DNA from: Acinetobacter guillouiae CIP 63.46
GTDB lineage: Bacteria > Pseudomonadota > Gammaproteobacteria > Pseudomonadales > Moraxellaceae
NCBI RefSeq assembly: GCF_000368145.1
Contig: NZ_KB849283.1
Span: forward strand, 310,001-374,000
DNA length: 64,000 nt
Reading direction: 5' to 3'
Shown here: positions 16,886-27,160 of the stretch, one piece after another
How the letters are laid out: every line of letters starts with the position of its first letter
Numbering within the stretch: position 1 is the first letter of the stretch
Notes under the pieces: model-generated
Databases searched by the model: none
Told to the model about the DNA's origin: nothing
What the model saw: only the letters and a program-made list of their open reading frames with translations
Program-made: the position numbers and the translations under genes

Positions 16886-18442
16886 ATGTCCTCATCAAGC
16901 AGACGTTCACCCTCAACTCGTGCTGTATTTCGTCTTTCGCCTCTGGTCATGGCATTAGCACTGATATCTCCACTACATAGTTATGCAGAAACAGTACAGG
17001 TTTCTGCTACAAGCAATAACCATGTTGAATTGGAAAGCCATCATTTCCATCGTGATCATGTTTTGGGTACATCTTTAGATGTGGTGATTACTGGAACTTC
17101 GCAACAAGATGCTGCACGTGCAACAGCTGCAATCGAAAAAGAAATTTCTGATTTGAATCAAGTGTTATCAACTTGGCAAAATGACAGTGAAATTTCGCAA
17201 CTCAACCAACAAAAACAGCTCACAGCATCTTCGGATTTGTATCAAGTCATCGCTGCATGTGAAGCTTGGCGTGGTAAAACCTGTGGCGCATTTGATGCAC
17301 GTTTGGGCAATTTGATCGTAATGTGGCAACAGGCCAATGGGGTGCTTGAAATTGATCAAAGTACACGTGATCAATTGCTTTCGCAGTTGCAAGACAACAG
17401 TGTTCGTTTGGATGAAAAAACAAAAAGTGTGAAAATGGATAGCTCAGTTACTTTTGCACCAGATGGCTATGCAAAAGGCTATATTATTGATCGAGCTTTA
17501 ATTGCAGCACGTCAAGCGGTCCCTAATTTAAAAGGTATTTTACTGGATATCGGTGGTGACATGCGCGTTTGGGGAACCTCACCCAATCAAGCGGGTTGGA
17601 ATGTTGGTGTACAAGATGCCTTTCATCACTATGACAATCTAGCACCAAGCCAAGTTTTAAACTTAAAAGACCAAGCGGTCGCATTCAGTGGTCAGGGTTA
17701 TCGTAGTCTGGCTGGTCAATCTCATCTTTTAGACCCACATACCGGTTTGCCAATCCAACATGTTGAACAATGTGTAGTCGTTGGAAAATGTGCTGCGGAT
17801 GCAGATGCTTTAGCAACAGCCTTGACTGTGATGAAGCCAGCAGAAGGCATGCAACTGATCGAATCTTTGCTCGGTTATGAAGCTCAACTGACACTATCAA
17901 CGGGTGAAACGCATCAAAGCACAGGTTGGAATGCTTTGGTTCAACTTCCACAGCAAGCAGATTTTCATAATGTTGCAGCAAATGCTTCATCAAAATGGCC
18001 CGCAGGTTATCAAGCGGTGATCGATTTGGTTATTCCCAAATTGGTTGTGGAAAATTATCGCGCACCTTATATTTCGATCTGGGTGACCGACAGTGATAAA
18101 AAATTAGTGCGGACACTTGCAGCTTGGGGCAAAGACCCGAAATGGATTAATTCAAACTATGTATGGTGGCGCCGTTATGGCCGTCAAATAACGAACTTGG
18201 ATGCAGTTGCTAAACCGTCACGCCAACCGGGTAATTATAAACTGGCTTGGGATGGTAAAGATGACAATGGTAAAACTGTAGATGCAGGGCAGTATCAAAT
18301 ACATGTTGAAGCTTCACGTGAGCATGGTGATCATTCTTATCAAACCTTTAACTTGGATGTAAAAGCAAAAGCTTCTTCTCAAAATTTACCTGCACAAAAA
18401 GAAATCGGTGTCGTCAAACTGAATTTCCAGAAAGTGAATTAA
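16886..18442 (+). CDS. ApbE-type FAD:protein FMN transferase fused to a DUF2271 domain
   Basis: ApbE enzymes attach FMN covalently to Thr/Ser of exported redox proteins. After a signal peptide ending HSYA, residues about 50-330 hold the ApbE domain: GTSLDVVI, APDGYAKGYIIDRAL, the metal-site-like DIGGDMRVWG and the HLLDPHTGLP motif. Residues about 370-500 (ISIWVTDSDKKLVRTLAAWG ... YKLAWDGKDDNG) fit DUF2271. The fusion puts flavinylation and a periplasmic beta domain in one 518-residue protein. It is the first gene of a rightward operon behind a Fur-box-like site. No clear flavinylation target motif was found in the neighbours. Confidence 0.85.
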   Translation: MSSSSRRSPSTRAVFRLSPLVMALALISPLHSYAETVQVSATSNNHVELESHHFHRDHVLGTSLDVVITGTSQQDAARATAAIEKEISDLNQVLSTWQNDSEISQLNQQKQLTASSDLYQVIAACEAWRGKTCGAFDARLGNLIVMWQQANGVLEIDQSTRDQLLSQLQDNSVRLDEKTKSVKMDSSVTFAPDGYAKGYIIDRALIAARQAVPNLKGILLDIGGDMRVWGTSPNQAGWNVGVQDAFHHYDNLAPSQVLNLKDQAVAFSGQGYRSLAGQSHLLDPHTGLPIQHVEQCVVVGKCAADADALATALTVMKPAEGMQLIESLLGYEAQLTLSTGETHQSTGWNALVQLPQQADFHNVAANASSKWPAGYQAVIDLVIPKLVVENYRAPYISIWVTDSDKKLVRTLAAWGKDPKWINSNYVWWRRYGRQITNLDAVAKPSRQPGNYKLAWDGKDDNGKTVDAGQYQIHVEASREHGDHSYQTFNLDVKAKASSQNLPAQKEIGVVKLNFQKVN

Positions 18443-18502
18443 TTTGCTGACTATGCCTGTTCGGATAAGCGTTTTGATGAAAATTTTGATGAGAATTTAA
18501 TT

Positions 18503-19093
18503 GTGTATCAACGTCGAGATTTTTACCGCCATGCACGTTATGTGCATGGTTGGTTATCAGCTTTTGCTTTTATTGTCTTAATCTTTTTTGCTGTTACGGG
18601 ATTAATTTTAAACCACCCTGAATGGTTTACCCCTGCAACAGATGAAAATACTGAAACGATTACCTTACCTGAAAATGTCCTGACTCAAATTAAAGGCCAA
18701 GAGAATCCAAGCACTCAAATTGTAGATTATCTACGACAACACCATGCAGTCATTGGTCGTTATAAGAGTGGTGAAGTCATGGATAATGAAGTCATGATTC
18801 ATTTGGCAAGTCCAGCAGGTTCAACAGATATTTGGGTCACTTTAGACAATGGTCAAGCTGAAATTACGCTTAAACCCGCATCTACCGTTTCATTGATTAG
18901 TGATTTGCACCGTGGGAAAAATGCGGGTAAAGCATGGACTTGGCTGATTGATATCAGTGCAATCATCATTACGATCTTATCATTGGCAGGCTATATCCTA
19001 TTTTTAAGTATTAAGACTCGCTTAAAAACACATCTTTTCTTGACGGTATTCAGCTTAGCGCTATTGATGCTTCTGGTTTGGACAGTAGTATAA
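18503..19093 (+). CDS. PepSY-associated transmembrane protein
   Basis: The 196-residue membrane protein starts at GTG with GATGAG upstream. It has a helix at about residues 15-40 (AFAFIVLIFFAVTGLIL), a periplasmic domain of about 110 residues, and two C-terminal helices. Histidines in HARYVHGW, LNHPEW and DLHRGKNAG lie near the membrane edges, as expected for haem b ligation in PepSY-TM reductases. It lies 60 bases after the ApbE gene and 12 before the flavoreductase. Its likely role is passing electrons across the inner membrane; haem binding is an inference. Confidence 0.8.
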   Translation: MYQRRDFYRHARYVHGWLSAFAFIVLIFFAVTGLILNHPEWFTPATDENTETITLPENVLTQIKGQENPSTQIVDYLRQHHAVIGRYKSGEVMDNEVMIHLASPAGSTDIWVTLDNGQAEITLKPASTVSLISDLHRGKNAGKAWTWLIDISAIIITILSLAGYILFLSIKTRLKTHLFLTVFSLALLMLLVWTVV

Positions 19094-19105
19094 AAGGTTA
19101 GAACA

Positions 19106-20599
19106 ATGACACATGCTGTACTGACTGTACTTATATTTTTAGCAATCTTGTTTATATTTCATGGCATTTTTCTGTTACTTTTATTTAGACCTCAATCAAA
19201 GCGCAATTTAGCTCAAAATGCAGATGAATATTTGATTGTATATGCAAGTCAGTCAGGGCAGACAGAAAATTTTGCTTTACAAACAGCCCAGCAATTGTCT
19301 GCTTCAGGCTATTTGGTCCAGTGCTTGAGTATTGAACAGGTGAATGCCGCTTTATTTAAACGTAGCTTAAAGATTCTATGGATCGTTAGTACTTATGGTG
19401 AGGGGGATGCACCAGATTCAGCACGTCAGTTTGTTAAAAACGTAATGACAAAGTCATTTTATTTAAATGACATTGAGTATGCTGTATTGGCTTTTGGTGA
19501 TTCGCATTATGCAAATTTCTGTAATTTTGGTAAACAATTGGATTTATGGTTAACTGAAAACCATGCACAAGCTTTATTCCCCATGATTTGTGTTGATCAA
19601 CTTAACCCTACAACGGGTTTGACTGAGTGGCAAACTCAACTTGACCTAGTTTTGCCGCAATTTTCAGCTCAACCTGTTCAATTGACACAACATCCATTTC
19701 ATTCTGTGGTTTTATCTGAACGCCATTTGTTAAATCAAGGCAGTTTAGGGCATCCAATGTATCATCTTGTGTTTACCCAAGTTGAAGCATTATGTTGGAA
19801 ATCTGGTGATATTCTTGAAATTCAATGTGCCAATACAGATTCACAAATCAAGGCGTTTTTAGATCATTTTAATCTTCAAAACTCAAATGTGTTTCAGGCT
19901 AATCATCCAATAGAATTATTGCGGTTTAAGAATTTACGTTCATTTGATGCCATGCAGCATTCAACGGCATTTGAGCAATGGTTGGCACAGGCAGAAGACT
20001 TACCGATTCGTGAGTATTCGATTGCCAGTATTACATCACAAAGCCAGATTGAGTTGGTGGTCAGACGAGAAGTTCATCAAACAGGTTTAGGGCTGGGTTC
20101 GGGCTATCTTACCCATGCACTGGCTTTAGGTGAGCAAATTTCTTGTCGAGTTCGTTCAAATCCTGCATTTTATCTGGTTCAAAATGATCAACCTATTATT
20201 TTGATTGGAAATGGTTCTGGGATTGCAGGCTTGATGTCACATATTCGACAACGCGCAGAATGGTCTTTTCAGCAAAACTGGTTAATTTATGGCGAACGTC
20301 AGTACCAAATTGACCTTGGCTTTGCAGATCAATTGAATCTATGGCAACAACAGTCTGTACTGCCGCAAATTGATTATGCTTTTTCACGTGATACAGATAA
20401 TCAGAAATATGTACAAGATTGTGTATTGGAGAAATCAGCGCAACTTAAACAATGGATTGAGCAAGGTGCATCAATTTACATTTGTGGTAGTTTAAAAGGG
20501 ATGGCACAAGGGGTTGAAACAGTATTAATCGATATTTTAGGTGAAGATCAGTTTGAGCAGTTGATTGAACAAAAACGTTACTTACGTGATGTATATTAA
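19106..20599 (+). CDS. Membrane-anchored flavodoxin/NADPH-dependent oxidoreductase
   Basis: The 497-residue protein has one N-terminal membrane helix, a flavodoxin-like FMN domain (ASQSGQTENFA, STYGEGDAPDSA, AFGDSHYANFC), the FAD-binding motif REYSIAS, and an NADPH-binding part with LIGNGSGIAGLM and ICGSLKGMAQGVE. This is the cytochrome P450 reductase/sulfite reductase alpha-subunit architecture. Located directly after the PepSY membrane gene, it should supply cytosolic electrons to it, for example for reducing periplasmic ferric siderophore or a flavinylated carrier. The acceptor is inferred, not shown. Confidence 0.85.
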   Translation: MTHAVLTVLIFLAILFIFHGIFLLLLFRPQSKRNLAQNADEYLIVYASQSGQTENFALQTAQQLSASGYLVQCLSIEQVNAALFKRSLKILWIVSTYGEGDAPDSARQFVKNVMTKSFYLNDIEYAVLAFGDSHYANFCNFGKQLDLWLTENHAQALFPMICVDQLNPTTGLTEWQTQLDLVLPQFSAQPVQLTQHPFHSVVLSERHLLNQGSLGHPMYHLVFTQVEALCWKSGDILEIQCANTDSQIKAFLDHFNLQNSNVFQANHPIELLRFKNLRSFDAMQHSTAFEQWLAQAEDLPIREYSIASITSQSQIELVVRREVHQTGLGLGSGYLTHALALGEQISCRVRSNPAFYLVQNDQPIILIGNGSGIAGLMSHIRQRAEWSFQQNWLIYGERQYQIDLGFADQLNLWQQQSVLPQIDYAFSRDTDNQKYVQDCVLEKSAQLKQWIEQGASIYICGSLKGMAQGVETVLIDILGEDQFEQLIEQKRYLRDVY

Positions 20600-20747
20600 T
20601 TGCGTGATGTTTCTCATTTCTATATAGATGATTAAAGTAGCGAATTAAGAATAGTCTTACGAAAGCAAACTTTATAACTTATGGAAATTATACTCTTCTA
20701 TAGAAATGAATATGTATGATTGAAAAGCTTGCAATGCCACGCTATTC

Positions 20748-20791
20748 TCAAAAAATATTCACACCAGTACCAGATGTCTAATGTGAATATT
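20748..20791 (-). terminator. Terminator downstream of the amidase gene
   Basis: Arms AATATTCACA (20754-20763) and TGTGAATATT (20782-20791), with an 18-base loop. On the minus strand the hairpin is followed by a T-run (A-run 20751-20755 on the plus strand). Confidence 0.65.
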
Positions 20792-20805
20792 CATGCAGAT
20801 AAAAT

Positions 20806-22296
20806 TTATATCGCAATACCTTTATATTTAGCTGCCCAAGGTTGCGCTTGTTCTAATTGTGCCGCCAGTTGTAGTAACACATCCTCACGTCCAAAAGGTG
20901 CAATAAATTGTGAACCTAAGGGCATATTATCTTTATTCCAATATAAGGGTACTGACATGGCAGGTAAGCCCGTGATATTGGCCAATTGGGTAAATGGAAC
21001 CCATTGCAAATTATTTTTAATCATTTGCTCAACCAGCTTACCTTTTGCCAGTAAGTGGGCTTGATCAACTTTGAGCAAGGCTTTTAAAATCGGAACTTGC
21101 CAAGATGGTGTTTTTACCTCGCCATTTTTCGGTGCAATTGAAGCTGTAGACGGAATTAGAAATAAATCATAACGCTCAAAGAAATGATTCATTCTTGCAA
21201 CATAAACACCCCAATTATTGAGATTGTTGATATAGTCCACAGCAGAAGCTTTGGCACCAAATGCGGCAATTGCCAGTGTATCTAATTCAAAATCTTGATC
21301 TGTTGCACCAAATCGCTGTTTGACTTGATTCACTGTATAAGCGCATTGGCTAAACCATGTGGTAATAAAGTCTTTGGCAAGCGCCATACCGTCAATTTGA
21401 GGCGTTGCTTCTTCAACAATATGTCCTAAAGATTCTAAAAGTTTGGCCGTTTTTTGAATGGCTTGTACTGCATCTTTTGAAACTTTGGTTCCAATCGGTG
21501 AAACAGTGGAAAAACCAATTCGCAAGCGTTTTGGGGCTTTTTCAATGATGTCTAAGTAGCGTTCAGTCGGGCTTTGGATATTGAAAAGAGCAGTACGATC
21601 TGAGCCTTGAGTAGCATCTAACATAGCTGCACTGTCACGGACTGATTTGCACAATACATGTTGCATCGCAGCCCCATGCATTGCTTCACTGATTTCAGGT
21701 CCCCAAGGTGTACGTCCGCGACTTGGCTTTAAGCCAAATAAGCCACAATACGAGGCAGGAATCCGAATAGAACCGCCTCCATCACTTGCACCTGCAATTG
21801 GTACGATACCCGCTGCAACGCCAGAAGCAGAACCTCCAGAAGAGCCGCCACTATTGTGTTTTAAATTCCACGGATTTTTGCAACTGCCCCAAGCTTCAGG
21901 TTCAGTGATACCTTTAATGCCAAACTCTGGCGAATTGGTTAAACCAAAAGTAACCACGCCCGATTTTACCCAGCGATTGACGATTTCTGAGTTTTCTTTA
22001 GCAATATATTTAGCATTTTTAAATGCTTTAGAACCAGATGAGGTTGCGACACCCGCATATTCTTGATGTAGATCTTTGAGTAAAAATGGTACACCTGAAA
22101 AGGGGCCATTCGCATAATTTTGGGTATTTTTTAATGCGTGTTCATAGATCGGAATAACGATCGCATTAATTTTAGGATTTACCTGCTCAGCACGTTGAAT
22201 TGCGATTTCTAATAATTCATGTGCTTGTACTTCTTTGTTTTGTACAAGTTGTGCTAAACCGATACCATCATATTGAATATATTCTGAAAATTTCAT
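20806..22296 (-). CDS. Amidase signature family hydrolase
   Basis: The enzyme has about 496 residues and the Ser-cisSer-Lys triad of the amidase signature family: Lys in LLKDLHQE, the Gly/Ser-rich GGSSGGSASGVAAG, and nucleophile Ser in ASDGGGSIRIPAS. Family members hydrolyse amides or carbamoyl esters; the substrate is open. It lacks the GatB/GatC partners expected for a tRNA amidotransferase. ATG 22296 is preferred because AAGGGA precedes it and it avoids overlapping the upstream cyclase gene; a longer frame to 22329 exists. It is probably cotranscribed with the cyclase gene, 22 bases upstream. Confidence 0.85.
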   Translation of the reverse strand: MKFSEYIQYDGIGLAQLVQNKEVQAHELLEIAIQRAEQVNPKINAIVIPIYEHALKNTQNYANGPFSGVPFLLKDLHQEYAGVATSSGSKAFKNAKYIAKENSEIVNRWVKSGVVTFGLTNSPEFGIKGITEPEAWGSCKNPWNLKHNSGGSSGGSASGVAAGIVPIAGASDGGGSIRIPASYCGLFGLKPSRGRTPWGPEISEAMHGAAMQHVLCKSVRDSAAMLDATQGSDRTALFNIQSPTERYLDIIEKAPKRLRIGFSTVSPIGTKVSKDAVQAIQKTAKLLESLGHIVEEATPQIDGMALAKDFITTWFSQCAYTVNQVKQRFGATDQDFELDTLAIAAFGAKASAVDYINNLNNWGVYVARMNHFFERYDLFLIPSTASIAPKNGEVKTPSWQVPILKALLKVDQAHLLAKGKLVEQMIKNNLQWVPFTQLANITGLPAMSVPLYWNKDNMPLGSQFIAPFGREDVLLQLAAQLEQAQPWAAKYKGIAI

Positions 22297-22318
22297 AGCT
22301 TTCCCTTGCTGTTTTGAG

Positions 22319-23794
22319 TTATTGGGCAAATATCTTTTGGTTTTGTTCGATCGTGGTTTCTAAACAAAGTTGATTTCTACCTTTTTCCTTGGCTAAATAC
22401 AAAGCATCATCAGCCCGTTTAATCAGCTGTTGAAAAGGTATGCAATAGGGTAAAGTCTGATAACTTAAGCCAATACTGACGCTGATATTTAAGCTACGCT
22501 GATCATCTAAATGAATCGGGGTATTGAAAACGCTATTACAAATTCTTTGTGCAATGGCAACACTTTGTTCTAAAGATAGATCTTTTAATAATATAGCAAA
22601 CTCTTCTCCACCTAAGCGACCAAATAGATCATTAGCACGAATTTGTGCTTTGACTTGATGGGTAAACTCTTGCAAAACATAATCGCCAATCACATGGCCA
22701 TATTGATCATTAATTTTTTTAAAATGATCTAAATCTAAAACCAAAATCGTGACACTGTGTGCTTGTTGCTTTTCAACATCCTCTGCAATGGTACGTTCAC
22801 TTTCTTCATAGAAATAACGACGATTGAGTGTGGTAGTGAGACCATCATGATTGGCTAAGTATAAGATTTGGTGATAAAGCTTTTGGCGATTTAAACTGAT
22901 AATTGCAAGGGTTAAAGGTCCTAAAGCTAGCATCATTAAACCGATGCGTACAGACAGTGTGGTGCCCAAATAGGCATCTGGTGACTGAGCAATATAATAT
23001 GCAGTCAATGCATTATAGAGCAGCATACACACAATACAGTTAATGATAGAGACAAAGAATAGGTTATAGCTTAGTGCAGCCCAAACCAATGCTGCAATGG
23101 GGAACATAATCGCACCTGGACCCAGAAAAAAATGGGTCAGAATGACGGATAAAACGACTCCCAACAGTGGAAGAAATTTTTCGTACTGAAAAGGCTGTTG
23201 TTTAAATTGTTGGATATGGCTTTGAATGGTTTTTTTATCAGGGATTGCCAATATAATCGGTAAAAAGGCAATGACATTGAGGATTTCTCCCGTCCACCAC
23301 ATACCAAAATCAATCCAGATTCTATCCATAACCATAAAGGTGTTTGGTAAATAAGGGACCGTTAAACTTGCGACGATTGGTGAAGCTAAACAACCGCCAA
23401 AGGCACTGATTGCAAATAAGTATAAAAATGTTAAGCCTTTATTATATTGTTTATAATCCAGTTTAAAAAATCGAATCAGTCCTAATGTGACCAAGGCATG
23501 AGATAGATTGGCTAAAGTCAGAAAGAAGGTGATTAAAAAAGAGTTTCCCGTAATCAGATCTGCAAGCATAAAGGCAGTAAATGCGCCAATCCACCCACCT
23601 ATATTTTTTAAGCGATGAAACCTTAAAAAAAGTCCAAGTAAAACAGCATTTGCGGGCCAAAAAATGGCAAGAAAGGATAAGGGTCTACCAAATATTCCAG
23701 CCAATGCGCAGACAAAAATAATCATTGCAATAATAAAAAATGCAGAGATGTTGTCTTTAAGTGCTTGACTTAAATATGCGATAGCTCGAGGCAA
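22319..23794 (-). CDS. MASE1-GGDEF diguanylate cyclase
   Basis: The 491-residue protein makes the second messenger cyclic di-GMP. Residues about 1-300 form a MASE1 sensory domain with about eight to ten membrane helices. The C-terminal GGDEF domain contains GRLGGEEFAIL, an active-site GGEEF, and RAND five residues before it matches the inhibitory I-site RxxD. The protein therefore looks active and product-inhibited. The signal sensed is unknown. It precedes the amidase gene, but a functional link is not evident. Confidence 0.92.
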   Translation of the reverse strand: MPRAIAYLSQALKDNISAFFIIAMIIFVCALAGIFGRPLSFLAIFWPANAVLLGLFLRFHRLKNIGGWIGAFTAFMLADLITGNSFLITFFLTLANLSHALVTLGLIRFFKLDYKQYNKGLTFLYLFAISAFGGCLASPIVASLTVPYLPNTFMVMDRIWIDFGMWWTGEILNVIAFLPIILAIPDKKTIQSHIQQFKQQPFQYEKFLPLLGVVLSVILTHFFLGPGAIMFPIAALVWAALSYNLFFVSIINCIVCMLLYNALTAYYIAQSPDAYLGTTLSVRIGLMMLALGPLTLAIISLNRQKLYHQILYLANHDGLTTTLNRRYFYEESERTIAEDVEKQQAHSVTILVLDLDHFKKINDQYGHVIGDYVLQEFTHQVKAQIRANDLFGRLGGEEFAILLKDLSLEQSVAIAQRICNSVFNTPIHLDDQRSLNISVSIGLSYQTLPYCIPFQQLIKRADDALYLAKEKGRNQLCLETTIEQNQKIFAQ

Positions 23795-24047
23795 TTTGCG
23801 AACCTATTCTAAAGAGGGATTAATCTCTAAGCCAATATTTTATCTGGCTCTGCTAAGGTATTAATAAGTAATCATATCTATTTATATCGATAAATCAATA
23901 GTTTTAGTTACCTTAATTCGAGCCTGTCACAAAAATATTTTTGCTTAGAATAAACAATAAAGATTGTTCATATATGGTTAATTTTACATGTTTTATTCTA
24001 AATCTATGCTAATTTATGTCTGATGAAATATTACATACAGACTTGGT

Positions 24048-24536
24048 ATGAAAAAAACAGCACTTATAATTTCTTTATTGCTTAGCCTTTCACCTTACGT
24101 TAGCGCTGAAACAGTTCAACCTCAAGCAACCAATCCTGCGACTGTGGCTGCAACCAATACCACAAGTACAATTCGTATAAATACTCGCCCTGAAATTTTA
24201 GGCTTATGGGGCATGGAAATTCCAGAAAATAAGAAATGTACAGAATATTATAATTTCCGCGGTTCCAATGAAGTGGTGGTGAATAGTGCCAAAGAGTGGT
24301 CAATCGGTCTGTTTGATTATCAGCCTTCACCCGATAATACGCTGGAAAAGCCACCCGCGTTAATCATGCAAATTCGCTATGAAAATAATGAAACAGATTG
24401 TTCGGGGCGTAAAGAAGATCAGTCTGGTGAAGTTACCCAATATTTTGTGAAGTGGATTAATAAGAACACCTTGAATTTTTGTATTTCTGACAAAGGCGAT
24501 CAGTGCTTTGCTACTTTACGCAGAGTCTTGCCTTAA
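24048..24536 (+). CDS. Small exported hypothetical protein
   Basis: The 162-residue protein has a clear signal peptide (MKKTALIISLLLSLSPYVSA) and a Thr/Ala-rich spacer. The following beta-type domain has four Cys (KKCTEYY, ETDCSG, NFCISD, DQCFATL) that could form two disulfides. I do not recognise a characterised family. It converges on accC with a shared terminator. Confidence 0.65.
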   Translation: MKKTALIISLLLSLSPYVSAETVQPQATNPATVAATNTTSTIRINTRPEILGLWGMEIPENKKCTEYYNFRGSNEVVVNSAKEWSIGLFDYQPSPDNTLEKPPALIMQIRYENNETDCSGRKEDQSGEVTQYFVKWINKNTLNFCISDKGDQCFATLRRVLP

Positions 24537-24590
24537 GTTGATTTAAAGCATGGATGCTTGTGTAAATAATCAAGAATTTGCTTTAAAATA

Positions 24591-24618
24591 AAAAACCTCT
24601 GATTTTACAGAGGTTTTT
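24591..24618. terminator. Bidirectional terminator between accC and the exported protein
   Basis: Stem AAAAACCTCTG / CAGAGGTTTTT with a 6-base loop, between convergent genes. Confidence 0.9.
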
Positions 24619-24651
24619 TATTGGTTTTTTTACTGGATTAGAGGATGCATA

Positions 24652-26016
24652 TTAAGCATCTTTTTCATGTCCTTGAACTTGTTTTAACAAGTGTTTTTCA
24701 AGGTAGTGAATATCCATTGCTTGTGAACAGAAGTTTTTGTCTTCAAGGATCAGATCTTTATGTAAAGGAATATTGGTTTTAATTCCAGTTAAGATCATCT
24801 CATCTAAGGCTTGTTTCATACGGGCAATCGCAGTTTCACGATCTTTACCATAAGAAATCAACTTTGCGATCATTGAGTCATAATACGGAGGAATGCTATA
24901 TCCTTGATAGATATGAGAATCTAAACGGATACCTGCACCGCCTGGCGCATAGAATGATTCAATTTTACCTGGTGATGGTAAGAAGGTCGACGGATCTTCT
25001 GCATTGATACGGCACTCAATCGCATGACCTTCGATTTTAATATCTTCTTGTTGAAGATTTAAACCTAGACCCGCAGCGATACGTAATTGCTGTTCAATAA
25101 TATCTACACCAGTCACTTGTTCAGTGACTGGATGCTCAACTTGAACACGGGTATTCATCTCGATAAAGAAGAATTCACCATCTTCAAATAAGAACTCAAA
25201 AGTACCAGCACCACGGTATTGCATCAACTTACATGCATTGACACAAGCTTCAAGAATATGCGCGCGCGCTTCTTCTGGTAAACCCGGTGCAGGTGCTTCT
25301 TCAAGTACTTTTTGATGGCGACGTTGTAAAGAGCAGTCACGGTCATATAAATGAATCGCTTGACCATTACCATCTGCTAAAACTTGTACTTCAACATGAC
25401 GTGGTTTTTGCAGGAAACGTTCCATATAAACCGTATCATCACCGAACCACATTTCAGCATCACGTTGTGCAGCTTGAACCGATTCAAGTAATGTATCGAC
25501 ACGTTCAACAATACGCATTCCGCGACCACCACCGCCTGAAGCAGCTTTTACAATCAGCGGGAAACCAATTTCTTTGGCTTCAGCCAACGCATTGTTGGGT
25601 GTCACAGCATGGGCTGAACCAGGAACTGTTGGTACACCTGCTTTACGCATCGCCGTAATTGCAGAAACTTTATTTCCCATTAGACGAATATGTTCAGGAC
25701 GCGGCCCAATGAAAATAAAGCCTGAGTTTTCTACAATTTCTGCAAATTCAGCATTTTCAGATAAGAAACCATAACCAGGATGGATGGCATCTGCGCCCGT
25801 AATTTCTGCTGCGGTAATAATGGCAGGAATGTTTAAATAGCTTTCGCTACTTGCACCTGGACCTATACATACTGCTTCATCACAAAAACGTAAATGCATC
25901 AAATCTTTATCAGCATCTGAATAGATGCCGACAGTTTTGATTCCTAAAGTTTTGCAAGCTCGAGTGATGCGTAACGCAATCTCACCTCGGTTTGCAATTA
26001 AAACTTTTTGCAACAT
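24652..26016 (-). CDS. accC: Acetyl-CoA carboxylase, biotin carboxylase subunit
   Basis: AccC carboxylates the biotin on AccB using ATP and bicarbonate, the first half-reaction of malonyl-CoA formation for fatty-acid synthesis. The 454-residue sequence has the biotin-carboxylase N-domain [11 protein letters not shown], the ATP-grasp glycine loop [12 protein letters not shown], and [16 protein letters not shown]. Length is normal. It follows accB after 16 bases in the operon aroQ-accB-accC and ends at a strong terminator. Confidence 0.97.
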   Translation of the reverse strand: MLQKVLIANRGEIALRITRACKTLGIKTVGIYSDADKDLMHLRFCDEAVCIGPGASSESYLNIPAIITAAEITGADAIHPGYGFLSENAEFAEIVENSGFIFIGPRPEHIRLMGNKVSAITAMRKAGVPTVPGSAHAVTPNNALAEAKEIGFPLIVKAASGGGGRGMRIVERVDTLLESVQAAQRDAEMWFGDDTVYMERFLQKPRHVEVQVLADGNGQAIHLYDRDCSLQRRHQKVLEEAPAPGLPEEARAHILEACVNACKLMQYRGAGTFEFLFEDGEFFFIEMNTRVQVEHPVTEQVTGVDIIEQQLRIAAGLGLNLQQEDIKIEGHAIECRINAEDPSTFLPSPGKIESFYAPGGAGIRLDSHIYQGYSIPPYYDSMIAKLISYGKDRETAIARMKQALDEMILTGIKTNIPLHKDLILEDKNFCSQAMDIHYLEKHLLKQVQGHEKDA

Positions 26017-26032
26017 ATCAACCCCCGAGGTA

Positions 26033-26452
26033 TTACGCGCGGTAGCGGAATAAAGGTTGACCGAACTGGATTACATCACCATTTTTTACTAAAATTTCTT
26101 CAACTACACCACTTTGAGTTGCTTCAATCGGGTTCATAATTTTCATTGCTTCGATGATCCCGAGGGTTTCACCTGCAGAAACAGTTTGACCTACATTTAC
26201 AAAGGGTGCTTCACCCGGACTTGGTGCTGAATAGAACACACCAACCATTGGAGACGTTTCTACTGCACCACGAGAGGCAGCTTTAACTACAGGCGCTTCA
26301 GCGGTTGGGAGGGCAATAGGTGCTACACCAGCAGCAACCACAGGATTACGGCGAGTTAAAGCAATCGATTGATCACCTTCTTTCACTTCAATTGCTTGAA
26401 GATCAGATTCGATCATCAAATCGATGAGCTTTTTAATTTTGCGAATATCCAT
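26033..26452 (-). CDS. accB: Acetyl-CoA carboxylase biotin carboxyl carrier protein
   Basis: The 139-residue carrier has an N-terminal region ([17 protein letters not shown]), an Ala/Pro-rich linker and a C-terminal biotinyl domain. The biotinylated Lys lies in [11 protein letters not shown] near residue 106 (AMKI in place of the more usual AMKM). It sits 17 bases after aroQ and upstream of accC, the classic gene order. Confidence 0.96.
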   Translation of the reverse strand: MDIRKIKKLIDLMIESDLQAIEVKEGDQSIALTRRNPVVAAGVAPIALPTAEAPVVKAASRGAVETSPMVGVFYSAPSPGEAPFVNVGQTVSAGETLGIIEAMKIMNPIEATQSGVVEEILVKNGDVIQFGQPLFRYRA

Positions 26453-26469
26453 GGGTTCGTATTCCTAAA

Positions 26470-26925
26470 TTATGATTGGGTTGAAGATTTAAGTTTTTCG
26501 ATAGCGAAATCAAGTGCAAAAGAATAGCCTTTGGCACCTAAACCACAAATGACGCCAACGGCTTTATCTGATAAATAAGAATGATGTCTAAATGCTTCAC
26601 GTGCATGAACATTAGAAAGATGTACTTCAATAAATGGAATCGCAACGCCAAGTAGGGCATCACGTATAGCGACTGAGGTATGGGTCAACGCGGCAGGATT
26701 AATAATGATAAATTTTATGCCGTCTTGTTGTGCTTGGTGAATACGATCGACCACAGCACCTTCCCAGTTGCTTTGAAAAGTATCTAAACTTATATTGGCT
26801 TGACGTGCTTGGAGACTCAATTGTTGGTTAATGTCATCCAATGTGAGGTGACCATAGACCTCAGGTTCGCGCTTTCCTAGCAAGTTTAAGTTTGGTCCGT
26901 GAATGACCAAAATGGTCGAACTCAT
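26470..26925 (-). CDS. aroQ: 3-dehydroquinate dehydratase, type II
   Basis: AroQ dehydrates 3-dehydroquinate in the shikimate pathway. The 151-residue sequence carries the type II motifs [16 protein letters not shown] (catalytic Tyr), [20 protein letters not shown] and [17 protein letters not shown]. First gene of the operon with accB and accC, an arrangement common in gammaproteobacteria. Confidence 0.96.
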   Translation of the reverse strand: MSSTILVIHGPNLNLLGKREPEVYGHLTLDDINQQLSLQARQANISLDTFQSNWEGAVVDRIHQAQQDGIKFIIINPAALTHTSVAIRDALLGVAIPFIEVHLSNVHAREAFRHHSYLSDKAVGVICGLGAKGYSFALDFAIEKLKSSTQS

Positions 26926-27160
26926 TGAGAGTGCTCCAATTCAAAAGTCGCAAAAAAAATTGCAAGATGTCTGCAAAGTTTGCATATTATGGCATATTTT
27001 TCCACAAATACTTTATATTTTCTTTGAATCGTCGCGGAAACGCAGTGCCTTGTATGGGCTATATAATGTTAATTTTGTCTGTAAATGGCAATGTTAAAAT
27101 ATGACATTTTTAGCAGATGTTTTACAGAGACTTCATTTTAAACTGAGTGACCAAAACTAT

